Source of the DNA: UBA4416 sp040387555
Lineage (GTDB): Bacteria > Bacteroidota > Bacteroidia > B-17B0 > Aurantibacillaceae
Length of the DNA: 64,000 nt
Assembly (NCBI GenBank): GCA_040387555.1
Contig: JAZKDO010000001.1
Coordinates: 124,001 to 188,000, forward strand
Direction: 5' to 3'
Positions 27,949-36,383 of the stretch are shown one piece after another. Made by a program: the position numbers and the translations under genes. Under the pieces are notes generated by a model. It saw only the letters and a list, made by a program, of their open reading frames with translations. It searched no databases and was not told the DNA's origin. Each line of letters begins with the position of its first letter. Position 1 is the first letter of the stretch.

Positions 27949-28335
27949 ATGAAACAATTTTCCATAATCATTGCCTTATTTATTTCGTTTCTAGGATTCT
28001 CGCAAACAAAAATAGAAAACGTAGACGCGGCTACTTTCAAAAAATTAATTGATGAAAAAAAATCTTATCTCATTGACCTTCGCACTGATGATGAACTTAA
28101 GAACAAAGGATATATAAAAGGCGCCACACAAATTGATTTTTTTAAAAATGATGCGGAGTCGGTTATTTCTAAATTAGACAAGAAAAAAACCTATTTGATA
28201 TATTGTGCCGGTGGAGGCAGAAGCGGCGAGTGTGCTGACTTTATGCAGAAACAAGGATTTGAACACGTGATTAATCTCGAAAAGGGATTTGACGATTGGA
28301 AGAAAAAAGGTTTCGAAATAGAAACAAAAAAGTAA
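27949..28335 (+). CDS. periplasmic rhodanese-like sulfurtransferase
   Basis: This is a single-domain rhodanese of 128 residues with a signal peptide (MKQFSIIIALFISFLGFSQ), so it should be exported. The active-site Cys is in the loop CAGGGRSGEC after the YLIYC strand. The opening SYLIDLRTDDELKNKGYIKGA is the standard rhodanese strand and helix. Family members carry sulfane sulfur on that Cys, and the partner is unknown here. I chose the ATG at 27949 because it starts the signal peptide; the frame stays open 19 codons further up without making sense as protein. A strong terminator follows. Confidence 0.87.
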   Translation: MKQFSIIIALFISFLGFSQTKIENVDAATFKKLIDEKKSYLIDLRTDDELKNKGYIKGATQIDFFKNDAESVISKLDKKKTYLIYCAGGGRSGECADFMQKQGFEHVINLEKGFDDWKKKGFEIETKK

Positions 28336-28341
28336 TTCAAA

Positions 28342-28379
28342 ATAAAGAGCCATTCATAAATTACGAATGGCTCTTTATT
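28342..28379. terminator. Bidirectional terminator between convergent genes
   Basis: The stem AAAGAGCCATTC / GAATGGCTCTTT has a loop of about nine bases and A/T-rich ends. It lies between the stop of the rhodanese gene and the stop of the convergent minus-strand gene at 28397. Confidence 0.85.
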
Positions 28380-28396
28380 TATACTCGAAGTATTAT

Positions 28397-28852
28397 TTAT
28401 TTATAACCTACCATAAAAACGGCGCAGCCTGTATAAGATCCTTCCTCTGTAGGAGGAATAATGTAATCGACATATATATGACGTGTCTTCGAAACCTCAA
28501 AGAGAAATTCTTTCTTTTCCATTTGGTCTTTTGAGGAAAATAATAATTTTCTGCTTTTTGATTCTTTATCCTTGTTATATATCTGCACTTCTATCTGTTT
28601 TGGCAATGCTTCCATCTCAAATACAATCCTGTATTTTTCCCCAATAAATAAAGGTACTTCCACCTCTTTTATACTTTCTTTCTTCTTGTACAGAATTCGG
28701 GTAAGTTCGGCACTATCATATTTAAAAGGCTCCAAAGTATTCCTGGCTTTCTCTTTCAGTTCTTTTGAGTTGCATAATACATCTCCTCCCTGAAAAGCCA
28801 TCAAAACTAATATGATTGCAATACTAAATAAAGGTTTTACAATTTTCTTCAT
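28397..28852 (-). CDS. secreted protein of unknown function
   Basis: This 151-residue protein has a signal peptide (MKKIVKPLFSIAIILVLMAFQ). The mature part is a small, probably beta-rich domain (VPLFIGEKYRIVFEMEALPKQIEVQIYNK ...). It closes with a Cys in GCAVFMVGYK, and one Cys lies near the N-terminus. I do not recognise a family. It follows the lipoprotein gene at ten bases on the same strand, so the two are probably expressed together. Both are exported, which suggests a shared envelope role, but this is only inference. Confidence 0.65.
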   Translation of the reverse strand: MKKIVKPLFSIAIILVLMAFQGGDVLCNSKELKEKARNTLEPFKYDSAELTRILYKKKESIKEVEVPLFIGEKYRIVFEMEALPKQIEVQIYNKDKESKSRKLLFSSKDQMEKKEFLFEVSKTRHIYVDYIIPPTEEGSYTGCAVFMVGYK

Positions 28853-28862
28853 AGTTATTATT

Positions 28863-29747
28863 TTAGTTGATCATATTGGCTCTTAAAGTCTTTATTGATT
28901 CTCCAATGGAGCTTAGTTCAGTATCTGTTACTGAAACTGCATTAAAATCAACTTCCTCATCTTTTTCTATTGATGATTTTACAGCTCCAATAGAATTAAA
29001 CTGAGAATTTATTTTTTCAATGGAGGAAATAAGTTCACTTAACTCTGGCTCAGTATCTTTATGATTTTTAAGTGCTTTAATAATGGTTTCACTTAACAAC
29101 AATTGCTCCATTAAGCTTGAGAGAACTCTTTTGTTTTTTTCTTTAGAATAAACTTCAAAAGCTATATAAAGACTTTCTGTCCAGGCACCAGCAAAAGCAA
29201 TTACAGTAATGTGTTTTTGTCTGTTTTGCTCAAACATCACATCTGTTTTTAATTGCACATTGGAAACAATTTTCACAACAGAATCTTCATTAGTAATATT
29301 TTTATCAAAACGTTGTGCAATATTATCACTTTCGAATGCCTGATTTAAACCAAGATATGAACCCACCTCTTTGCAGGCTTTTAAATATTCTTTTGACTCC
29401 TGATACTTTTTATTGAATAAACAATAAGCTAAATCAGCGCTATAAATTCCAAAATTTGTTGCTCTTTTATAATTGCTTGTATTATAATTAATAGCGTTGG
29501 CTTTATTATTTAATAAAGCCGGAACAAAACCGGCGCCAGATTTTTTAAAAACATAAGCAATTTGTAAAGCAGAAGGTAAATTATAACTTACGTCATCTGC
29601 CTCCATAACTGTAGGAGTTGTTGTTACGGAAGATGAATCAAATACGTCAATAGATTCCTGATTTTTTTCTTCTTCAGAGTTTCCATTACATGAAGCAATT
29701 AACAGCGTTATTGCCAAACATGGAATAGCTAATAGTTTTGATATCAT
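28863..29747 (-). CDS. lipoprotein of unknown function
   Basis: This 294-residue protein has a lipoprotein signal (AITLLIASCNG, Cys near residue 20), followed by a Glu/Ser/Thr-rich linker typical of surface or outer-membrane-anchored Bacteroidota lipoproteins. The rest is helical, with stretches such as SYLGLNQAFESDNIAQRFDKNITNED and ALKNHKDTEPELSELISSIEKINSQF. I do not recognise a catalytic motif. It lies ten bases upstream of the secreted 151-residue protein and about 30 bases downstream of the S41 protease gene, so the three may form one envelope-related unit. Confidence 0.7.
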   Translation of the reverse strand: MISKLLAIPCLAITLLIASCNGNSEEEKNQESIDVFDSSSVTTTPTVMEADDVSYNLPSALQIAYVFKKSGAGFVPALLNNKANAINYNTSNYKRATNFGIYSADLAYCLFNKKYQESKEYLKACKEVGSYLGLNQAFESDNIAQRFDKNITNEDSVVKIVSNVQLKTDVMFEQNRQKHITVIAFAGAWTESLYIAFEVYSKEKNKRVLSSLMEQLLLSETIIKALKNHKDTEPELSELISSIEKINSQFNSIGAVKSSIEKDEEVDFNAVSVTDTELSSIGESIKTLRANMIN

Positions 29748-29778
29748 AAATTGTTGATTATTCTATCAAAAATACAAT

Positions 29779-31410
29779 TTATTTAGATAAAACCTCGACT
29801 GCCTTTAAAATACATTTATCTTTCTTATTAATGATAGGATAGTAAGCATCTTTATCGAACACATCCCTTCCTATGAAAGCTTTCAAATAAGGCCTTAACG
29901 CTTCGTTTGTTTTTTCTTTTAAAACACTGTTATCCAGAGTCAATTTTTGTTTAGCGCAATAAGTATAAAACTCCTGTAGAATTTGTTCATTTATTTCAAA
30001 CTCATTAATGTATTTCATTGCAGAGCCATACGTTTTTAATTTAGACCGGTTATTATCAGCATACTCAAAAGCAAAAGTATTAATAACACCAGTATAGAAT
30101 GCTTTGTTTAAAAAGGTATTAGTTTTAGTTGTATCAATTGGAACAAATTCATCCGGCATAATACCACCACCGCCATAAACAGTTTTTCCTTCGGGTGTTT
30201 TATAAAGTTTTGTTTTGTCTAGTTTAATGCTATCCTGATTTACCAATTCTCCATTCTCATAACGATCATACTCTTCGCTATAGTAGAGTTCTTTATCTTC
30301 CGAATAAGGTTTTTGAATACATCGTCCTGTTGGAGTATAATATCTTGCTATTGTTAAGCGAATAGCTGAACCATCAGGCAATTGCAATTGATCCTGAACA
30401 AGCCCTTTTCCAAAACTTCTTCGTCCGATAATTGTTCCCCGATCATTATCCTGAATTGCACCAGCAACAATTTCACTTGCACTTGCAGATCCCTCGTCAA
30501 TTAAAATTACTAATGGGTTATTTTCAAAACTTCCGTGTTGAGTAGCTTTGTAAATTTTCTTAGGGTTTGCTTTTCCTTGCGTATAAACTATCTGCAATCC
30601 GCTCGCTAAAAATTCATCTGAGATATCAACAGCTGCATTTAAATAACCACCCGGATTGCCGCGCAAATCAAGAATTAATTTCTTCATTCCTTTTTTACTA
30701 AGATCATTAAAAGCTTTGAGATATTCCTGGTAAGTAGTGGCTGCAAATTTACTAATCTTGATGTAGCCAATCTCCGGCGCAACCAAATATGACGCATCCA
30801 CACTGTACAAAGGAATAGCACCTCTTGTAATATCAAATTCAAGGAGTTTAGACACTCCATTTCGTAATACAGAAACTTTTACAATAGTTCCGCTTTTACC
30901 TCTCAATTTTTCAAAAACCTCCTTGTTAGTTATCTTAACACCGGCCATATTCTTCCCTTCCACTCTTACCAATCTATCGCCAGCCCTTATTCCTATTTTT
31001 TCAGATGGCCCACCTGCTATTGGGGCAATAACACGTATGGTGTCTTTTATAATATTAAATTCTATTCCAATACCGTCAAAATTTCCCTCTAGTGGTTCAT
31101 TTACAGATTCAAATTCACTGGCTGCAATATAACTTGAATGAGGATCGAGACTCTGTAGCATAGCTGTTACAGTTTTTTCAACGAGATTTTTTTTGTTGAT
31201 AGTATCTACATATTGATATTCGATATAATCCAATAAACTATTTATTTTTTCATTGGTTGAGGCGTGATAATTTTGCTTGGCACCAGATCCCGAGTTAATT
31301 CGTTTACTCAAAAAATAACCTAACCATATTCCTAAAACCAAAACAAAAGATAGTAAGATGGGAAGTAAAGAGTTATACTTTTTTGGAGGAGTAGGTTGAT
31401 CAAAGTCCAT
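29779..31410 (-). CDS. S41-family C-terminal processing protease (CtpA-like)
   Basis: This is a periplasmic serine protease with a Ser-Lys dyad that trims the C-termini of envelope proteins. One N-terminal transmembrane anchor (LLPILLSFVLVLGIWLGYFL) is followed by a PDZ domain (about residues 95-180, GIGIEFNIIKDTIRV ... AGDRLVRVEGKNM). Then comes the catalytic core with LDLRGNPGGYLNAAVDISDEF, GSASASEIVAGA (nucleophile Ser) and GRRSFGKGLVQ (catalytic Lys). A C-terminal extension of roughly 150 residues completes it (543 in all, normal for the phylum). It is divergent from the Rieske-like lipoprotein gene, and a Bacteroidota-type -7 box precedes it. Confidence 0.92.
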   Translation of the reverse strand: MDFDQPTPPKKYNSLLPILLSFVLVLGIWLGYFLSKRINSGSGAKQNYHASTNEKINSLLDYIEYQYVDTINKKNLVEKTVTAMLQSLDPHSSYIAASEFESVNEPLEGNFDGIGIEFNIIKDTIRVIAPIAGGPSEKIGIRAGDRLVRVEGKNMAGVKITNKEVFEKLRGKSGTIVKVSVLRNGVSKLLEFDITRGAIPLYSVDASYLVAPEIGYIKISKFAATTYQEYLKAFNDLSKKGMKKLILDLRGNPGGYLNAAVDISDEFLASGLQIVYTQGKANPKKIYKATQHGSFENNPLVILIDEGSASASEIVAGAIQDNDRGTIIGRRSFGKGLVQDQLQLPDGSAIRLTIARYYTPTGRCIQKPYSEDKELYYSEEYDRYENGELVNQDSIKLDKTKLYKTPEGKTVYGGGGIMPDEFVPIDTTKTNTFLNKAFYTGVINTFAFEYADNNRSKLKTYGSAMKYINEFEINEQILQEFYTYCAKQKLTLDNSVLKEKTNEALRPYLKAFIGRDVFDKDAYYPIINKKDKCILKAVEVLSK

Positions 31411-31428
31411 AGGGAAATCGTATATTTG
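31396..31428 (+). promoter_or_regulatory. possible promoter of the Rieske-like lipoprotein gene
   Basis: A TTG at 31396-31398 and TATATTTG at 31421-31428 match the Bacteroidota -33/-7 elements, but the 22-base spacing is slightly longer than the usual 19-20. It points to the gene at 31467. Confidence 0.4.
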
Positions 31429-31433
31429 TATTA

Positions 31434-31441
31434 CAAAGGTA
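31434..31441 (-). promoter_or_regulatory. possible -7 box of the S41 protease gene
   Basis: On the minus strand this reads TACCTTTG, matching TAnnTTTG, 24 bases before the protease ATG. No convincing -33 element is visible, so the assignment rests on the -7 match and position only. Confidence 0.35.
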
Positions 31442-31466
31442 CCTGTTTAACCCGTATGGCATAAAA

Positions 31467-31916
31467 ATGTTTAGAAAAATTGGCGTTTTAGTTTTAACCT
31501 TATTCCTGGGAATTTTTACTTTTTGTAAAAAGAAAAATCAGCAAGTTCAGGATAATATCGCTTATCAAACAGTAAACCTTACTATTTATCCGAATGATCC
31601 GTTGTATTTTAAATTACAAACAGTTGGAGGATGGGTTTATATCAATGGTGGTGTAAATGGCATTATTGTTTATCGAAAAACAACTACCAACTCCCCTACA
31701 GATTTTGTAGCGTTGGAACGCACATCTACTGCTTTGCCGGATGATGCCCAGGCCCGTGTAAAAGTGCAGGCCGATAACTTCACATTGAAGGACACAATTA
31801 GTGGTTCCAAATGGCAGATTTTTGATGGCTCAATAATAAATGGCCCGGCTACTCAAAATTTAAGGTTATATAATGCCGTTTTTGACGGGATTAATACCTT
31901 AACTATCAGAAACTAA
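31467..31916 (+). CDS. Rieske-fold lipoprotein lacking the [2Fe-2S] ligands
   Basis: This 149-residue protein starts with a lipoprotein-like signal (LFLGIFTFC, Cys20). Its body matches Bacteroidota Rieske-type proteins: GGWVYINGGVNGIIVYR, then FVALERTSTAL, the strand TLKDTISGSKWQIFDG and a closing ING-PATQNLRLYNAVF. In functional members the two loops carry Cys-Pro-His and Cys-x-x-His/Cys ligands. Here the first reads RTST (residues 85-88) and the second LKDTISGSK, with no Cys or His, so no cluster can be bound. It probably keeps only the fold, perhaps as a binding or structural lipoprotein. It is divergent from the protease gene. The match is from memory of the family pattern. Confidence 0.65.
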   Translation: MFRKIGVLVLTLFLGIFTFCKKKNQQVQDNIAYQTVNLTIYPNDPLYFKLQTVGGWVYINGGVNGIIVYRKTTTNSPTDFVALERTSTALPDDAQARVKVQADNFTLKDTISGSKWQIFDGSIINGPATQNLRLYNAVFDGINTLTIRN

Positions 31917-31933
31917 AAGATACAAAAGCGAAA

Positions 31934-31965
31934 AAAAGGCCCTTACAATAAAGCAAGGACCTTTT
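31934..31965. terminator. Terminator between the lipoprotein and RNA-binding protein genes
   Basis: An 11-base-pair stem with one mismatch (AAAAGGCCCTT / AAGGACCTTTT) and a 10-base loop lies between two convergent genes. It is A-rich before and T-ending after, so it could serve both strands. Confidence 0.7.
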
Positions 31966-31982
31966 AAAATATATGTAAAATA

Positions 31983-32237
31983 TTACGCCGTTTCTGGTTT
32001 TCCTTTTGCTTGTGAAACAACAATTGCACGCTCATAGTGCTCTGTTCCATTTAAAGAATCAATAGCTTTTTGACCATCACTGTCATTTGCCATTTCAACA
32101 AAACCGAAACCTCTGCTTCGCTTCGTTTCTTTATCTTTAATAATTCTTACCGAGGTTACCTCGCCGTACTGAGAAAATAGTTCACTTAGTGCCTGTTCTC
32201 TAACTTTAAAGCTGATGTTGCTTACAAAAATATTCAT
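31983..32237 (-). CDS. RRM-type RNA-binding protein
   Basis: This 84-residue protein consists of one RNA recognition motif. RNP2 is NIFVSNISF at the N-terminus and RNP1 is RGFGFVEM near residue 45. Small single-RRM proteins of this kind occur in Bacteroidota and cyanobacteria, where some respond to cold or act as general RNA chaperones. Upstream (32238-32390) lies a 150-base AT-rich stretch with no gene that could hold a long leader or promoter; I see no named element in it. Confidence 0.9.
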   Translation of the reverse strand: MNIFVSNISFKVREQALSELFSQYGEVTSVRIIKDKETKRSRGFGFVEMANDSDGQKAIDSLNGTEHYERAIVVSQAKGKPETA

Positions 32238-32387
32238 AACAAAAAAATTTAATTAGTTAAAGTAAAATTAGAACTAATTTTTAAATAAACAAATCTTTTT
32301 TCTTACATATTTTCGTTAAAAAGATGTTTTTAACCTATTAATTAACAAAATCAACCTCTCAATTTTTATGTTAACGCTTTATTAGGA

Positions 32388-32427
32388 GCAAAAAAAAGGT
32401 TTTGAAAATGATTCAAAACCTTTAAAA
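32388..32427 (-). terminator. Terminator after ridA
   Basis: A perfect 12-base-pair stem AAAGGTTTTGAA / TTCAAAACCTTT (32395-32406 with 32412-32423) with a 5-base loop is followed on the minus strand by a T-run. It lies about 20 bases after the ridA stop. Confidence 0.85.
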
Positions 32428-32444
32428 CTTATAAAATGTCAACC

Positions 32445-32825
32445 TTAAAAAACTTTTGCTTCTACGCTAATTTCTACATTCGCATCTTTAGGCAATCTGT
32501 CTGCCTGAATAGTTGCTCTTGCAGGATAATCTCCCTTGAAATAACTGCTGTAAATCTCGTTTACATGAACAAAATTATTCATATCGGATAGAAAAATGGT
32601 TGTTTTTACAATATTATCATAAGTTAAGCCTGCTTCTGTTAACACAGCACCTAAGTAATCCATAACTATTTTAGTTTCTTCTTTAATAGTTGTTTTAATC
32701 AACTGTTTAGATTCTAAGTCCATGGCAATTGTTCCGGATACATATACGCAATCACCAACCTGGATTGCTTGATTATATGGGCCAATTGGGGCTGGTGCAT
32801 TTGTTGTATTAATTATTTTTTTCAT
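32445..32825 (-). CDS. ridA: RidA-family enamine/imine deaminase
   Basis: RidA hydrolyses reactive 2-aminoacrylate and related imines released by PLP enzymes, protecting enzymes from damage. The family pattern is complete: APAPIGPYNQAIQVGDCVYVSG at the start, VKTTIFLSDMNNFVHVNEIY in the middle, and PARATIQADRLPKDANVEISVEA with the conserved Arg at the end. At 126 residues it is standard, forming a cytoplasmic trimer in known cases. The ATG at 32825 is the only good start. Confidence 0.93.
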   Translation of the reverse strand: MKKIINTTNAPAPIGPYNQAIQVGDCVYVSGTIAMDLESKQLIKTTIKEETKIVMDYLGAVLTEAGLTYDNIVKTTIFLSDMNNFVHVNEIYSSYFKGDYPARATIQADRLPKDANVEISVEAKVF

Positions 32826-32961
32826 AATACTAAGTTAGTTAGTTAAACAAAAATAGTAAAAAAACGATTTAAAAATTCATTTGAAGAATTCAACAAGTGA
32901 ATTTTAGTAAAAAAAACTTTTTTTAATTAAAATGCTTCATAATATCAATAGATTTACTACA

Positions 32962-33732
32962 ATGCAAGAAAAGCCTTTAATATTAGTGACCAACGATGAT
33001 GGTGTTAGCGCTCCAGGCATTTTACATTTAGCATCGATTGCCAAGCAGTTTGGTGATGTCTATATCATAGCACCAGACAAGCCTCAATCCGGTATGGGAC
33101 ATGCTATTACAATAAATTCAACCTTAAGAATCCAGAAAACAAATTTTCATCCGGGAGTTACAGATGAATATAGTTGTACCGGAACTCCCGTTGATTGTGT
33201 AAAAATGGCAGTCAATAAATTATTGCCTCGCAAACCTGATCTGGTGCTATCAGGTATTAATCATGGAAGTAATAGTTCCATTAATGTTATTTATTCAGGC
33301 ACAATGAGTGCGGCTATAGAAGGTTCGCTTGAAGGAACTCCTTCAATTGGTTTTAGCTTAGCTGATTTTGACATCAATGCGGACTTTAGTGCCACAACAC
33401 CGTTTATTGAAAAAATTATTATTACTTGTTTGAAAGATAAATTACCATTAGGAGTTTGTTTAAATGTGAACTTCCCTAAATTAAAATCTGATGAGATTAA
33501 CGGCCTGAAAGTATGTCGGCAGGCAAAAGCAAACTGGGTAGAAGACTTTGAAGAACGTAAAGATCCCTACGGCCGCTCCTATTACTGGCTAACAGGGAAG
33601 TTTGTGAATTTTGAACCAGAGGCGCAGGACACCGATGAGTGGGCCTTAGGAAACGGCTATGTTTCCGTGGTTCCGGTAATGCATGATCTTACTGCTCATA
33701 ACTACATTACTCATCTAAAAAATACTCTTTAA
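32962..33732 (+). CDS. surE: 5'/3'-nucleotidase SurE
   Basis: SurE is a metal-dependent phosphatase that removes phosphate from nucleoside monophosphates and other substrates. The motif LVTNDDGVSAPGI with the Asp-Asp metal pair, PQSGMGHAITI, CSGTPVDCVK-type sequence (SCTGTPVDCVKMA), and LSGINHGSNSSINVIYSGTMSAAIEG are all present. I chose ATG 32962 (MQEKPLILVTNDDG). An ATG at 32932 would add ten residues not typical of the family. The small membrane-protein gene starts one base after its stop and lpxB follows, so this is a coupled cluster. Confidence 0.94.
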   Translation: MQEKPLILVTNDDGVSAPGILHLASIAKQFGDVYIIAPDKPQSGMGHAITINSTLRIQKTNFHPGVTDEYSCTGTPVDCVKMAVNKLLPRKPDLVLSGINHGSNSSINVIYSGTMSAAIEGSLEGTPSIGFSLADFDINADFSATTPFIEKIIITCLKDKLPLGVCLNVNFPKLKSDEINGLKVCRQAKANWVEDFEERKDPYGRSYYWLTGKFVNFEPEAQDTDEWALGNGYVSVVPVMHDLTAHNYITHLKNTL

Positions 33733-33733
33733 T

Positions 33734-34027
33734 ATGCTGGATAAAATAGATAAAAAATGGATAGGATTTTTATTTGGATTGATTTTCCCTGCTTTTTGTT
33801 TTTTGTGCTACTGGTTAATTTTTTTAAATCAACTTAGCTTTCCAAAAGGGCTTATAAGATATTTAATTCTTGGCGATATGCTTCAGGAAGTTGCTATTTT
33901 ATGTGTTGGCCTAAGCCTTTTAATCTTCTATTTATCTTTGAATAAAAAAATATTTGATTTTGGAAGAGGATTGATATTTGCTACATTTTTATATGTTGGT
34001 TTGGTTTTATATATTTCTCTACTATAA
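33734..34027 (+). CDS. small three-helix membrane protein between surE and lpxB
   Basis: This 97-residue protein is almost entirely hydrophobic, with three predicted transmembrane helices (about 11-33, 44-66 and 76-96) and few charges (MLDKIDKKW at the start). It starts one base after surE and its last base is the first base of the lpxB ATG (ATAATG overlap). This tight packing points to coupled translation. I cannot name a family. Its place beside LpxB suggests an envelope function, which is inference only. Confidence 0.65.
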   Translation: MLDKIDKKWIGFLFGLIFPAFCFLCYWLIFLNQLSFPKGLIRYLILGDMLQEVAILCVGLSLLIFYLSLNKKIFDFGRGLIFATFLYVGLVLYISLL

Positions 34028-35157
34028 TGAAATACTATATCATAGCTGGGGAACCTTCCGGAGATTTACACGCCTCCAATATGATGAAGGAATTATTACT
34101 ACTGGATAGTTCTATTGAATTCAGGTTTTGGGGTGGGGATCTCATGGAGCAAGTAACACATCAAAAACCAAGAAAACACATCAAAGAACTTGCTTTCATG
34201 GGTTTTGTAGAGGTAGCTAAAAACATCCGTACTATATTTAGGAATATCGCTTTTTGCAAAAAAGATATATTAGAATTTAATCCTGAAATCCTTGTTCTAG
34301 TGGATTACCCGGGATTCAATTTACGAATTGCAGATTGGGCAAAACAAAATGGCATCAGAGTATTTTACTACATATCTCCAACCATATGGGCATGGAAAGA
34401 GGATCGCGTGGAAATTATAAAACGAAGTGTAGAAAAGATGTTTGTTATATTGCCATTTGAAGTGGCAGTTTACAAAAAACATGGTTATGAAGCTGATTAT
34501 GTTGGGCATCCTTTATTAGATGCAATTGAGCAGGAAAAAAATTCGTTGCCCAGCAAGGAAATTTTTATTCAGAAAAATAATTTGGATCAGCGTCCGATCA
34601 TTGCTGTTTTACCGGGAAGTCGCAAACAGGAAATTGAACGTATGTTCACAATAATGCTAAATGTTGTAGATGCATTTAAAGACTATCAATTTGTTATTGC
34701 AGGCACTACCAACTTACCAAAAGAGGCTTATCAAATGGCTTTGGATAAAAATTTGAAAGTTGTTTTCAATCAGACTTATGCGTTGATGCATAATGCGCAC
34801 TCGGGAATTATAAAATCAGGAACTTCAACGTTAGAAAGTGCTTTATTCCGTTTGCCTCAGGTTGTTTGCTACAAAGGTGGGACTATTTCATATTCCATTG
34901 CTAGAATGGTTGTTGGGAATCGCGTAAAATATATTTCACTCCCTAATTTAATCTTAGATAAGCCCGTTGTAAAAGAATTGATTCAGGGTGAACTAACCAC
35001 TGAAAATCTAAAGACCGAGTTAACCAAAATTTTAAAAGGTCCTGAGCGGGAAAAGATGTTAAAAGAGTATGATGGATTGATCAATTTATTAGGGAACAGC
35101 GGAGCGTCAAAAAAAGTAGCTGAATTAATGTATAATCACATACATGCAAAAAAGTAA
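34027..35157 (+). CDS. lpxB: lipid-A-disaccharide synthase
   Basis: LpxB is a GT19 glycosyltransferase that joins UDP-2,3-diacylglucosamine and lipid X to make the disaccharide core of lipid A on the inner face of the inner membrane. Recognisable blocks are YIIAGEPSGDLHASNMM at the start, VLVDYPGFNLRIADWAK, YYISPTIWAWKEDRV, VGHPLLDA, AVLPGSRKQEIERM and KSGTSTLESALF. The 376-residue length is normal. The spoIID-like gene overlaps its end by 14 bases. Presence of LpxB indicates an LPS-bearing outer membrane. Confidence 0.95.
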   Translation: MKYYIIAGEPSGDLHASNMMKELLLLDSSIEFRFWGGDLMEQVTHQKPRKHIKELAFMGFVEVAKNIRTIFRNIAFCKKDILEFNPEILVLVDYPGFNLRIADWAKQNGIRVFYYISPTIWAWKEDRVEIIKRSVEKMFVILPFEVAVYKKHGYEADYVGHPLLDAIEQEKNSLPSKEIFIQKNNLDQRPIIAVLPGSRKQEIERMFTIMLNVVDAFKDYQFVIAGTTNLPKEAYQMALDKNLKVVFNQTYALMHNAHSGIIKSGTSTLESALFRLPQVVCYKGGTISYSIARMVVGNRVKYISLPNLILDKPVVKELIQGELTTENLKTELTKILKGPEREKMLKEYDGLINLLGNSGASKKVAELMYNHIHAKK

Positions 35158-36382
35158 ATTTTTTATATTCTTCAGTGTCATATTTTTTGTAGCATGGCAA
35201 TTAACGCATGTATTTGTAAAAACCAAACACATCAATGTTATAAAAGCAGAAATTCCATTTGCCCGAAAATATAACGCAGATGAAATAGTTAATATTCGAA
35301 TCTTTTCACAATTAAAAATTCAAGCGTTTACCTTTTCTCCTGAAATTGGAACATATAGTGTTTGGGCAAACGGAACTGAAATTGTGAATACATCAAAATT
35401 TCCCATTGTAAAATTTTCCGTTATTAATGATTCAGTTGAAGTGAAAACTTTTGAAACCGTTATTGGAAAATATAAACGCATTAAAATTTCGAGTCCTGAC
35501 AATATAAAATCTTTCAGATTAAAATTAATTTTACCTGATCGTAAACCTAGATTTTATGAAGAGAATTTATATATATCAGCTGAATCCGGAGAATTAAGAT
35601 GCATCAATGAAATTTCGCTCGATAATTATATTGCGGGTGTTGTTCAGGCGGAATCAGGAAGACGCTCCTTTGAAGAGTTTTATAAAGTTCAAGCTATTTT
35701 AGCCAGGACTTTTGCTTTATCGCATTTACAAAAACATGCGGCTGACGGATTCAATTTATGTGACTATACACATTGCCAGGCCTACTTTGGAAAAACAACA
35801 GAACTGGATATTATGAAAGCTGTGACTGACACAAGGGGGAAAGTTGTAGTTGATGATAATCTGAATTTAATAGATGCTGCTTTTCACAGTAACAGTGGAG
35901 GCCAAACAGCAAACTCTGAAGACGTTTGGGGAAGTAAGCTTACTTATTTAAGAAGCGTTAATGATACTTTCAGCACAAAAATGCCAAACGCAAAATGGGA
36001 ACGCAAAATGTCAAAAGACGACTGGTTGACCTATTTAAAATTAAAACATAATTATCCAATACAGGATTCAAGTGCAAGATGGCTCGCCTTAACTTTTAAA
36101 CAGGATTACCGCCGGTCTCACCTTGAAGCGAATAATATTAGGGTTCCGTTAAAAAATGTAAGAACTGATCTTCAGCTGAAGTCTACCTTTTTCAGCATTT
36201 TTCCTCAGGGCGATACCTTGATTTTTAAAGGCCGAGGATTTGGTCATGGAGTTGGAATGTGTCAGGAAGGTGCCATGCGCATGGCGAAATTGGGCTACAA
36301 ATATCCTGAAGTCATCAATTTTTATTATCAAAAAACTCAATTAATTGATTTACATAAACTCAATTTCTTTAAAGACGAGTAA
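35144..36382 (+). CDS. SpoIID/LytB-domain protein (amidase-enhancer homologue)
   Basis: This is an exported or membrane-anchored protein (hydrophobic start FFIFFSVIFFVAWQLTHVFV) with a complete SpoIID domain: SLDNYIAGVVQAESGR, YKVQAILARTFALSH, DYTHCQAYFGKTTEL, AFHSNSGGQTANSEDVWGS, and near the end KGRGFGHGVGMCQEGAMRMAKLGYKYPE. In sporulating Firmicutes SpoIID is a lytic transglycosylase acting on peptidoglycan lacking stem peptides. Gram-negative homologues presumably also work on peptidoglycan. It overlaps lpxB by 14 bases, so the two are translated together. The residue corresponding to the catalytic Glu probably lies in QAESGR. Confidence 0.88.
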   Translation: MQKSKFFIFFSVIFFVAWQLTHVFVKTKHINVIKAEIPFARKYNADEIVNIRIFSQLKIQAFTFSPEIGTYSVWANGTEIVNTSKFPIVKFSVINDSVEVKTFETVIGKYKRIKISSPDNIKSFRLKLILPDRKPRFYEENLYISAESGELRCINEISLDNYIAGVVQAESGRRSFEEFYKVQAILARTFALSHLQKHAADGFNLCDYTHCQAYFGKTTELDIMKAVTDTRGKVVVDDNLNLIDAAFHSNSGGQTANSEDVWGSKLTYLRSVNDTFSTKMPNAKWERKMSKDDWLTYLKLKHNYPIQDSSARWLALTFKQDYRRSHLEANNIRVPLKNVRTDLQLKSTFFSIFPQGDTLIFKGRGFGHGVGMCQEGAMRMAKLGYKYPEVINFYYQKTQLIDLHKLNFFKDE

Positions 36383-36383
36383 A

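Noticed and set aside
32238..32390. Possible ncRNA or cold-shock leader upstream of the RRM gene
   Set aside because: The stretch is AT-rich with no stable stem or known motif that I could find by eye, so I only mention it.
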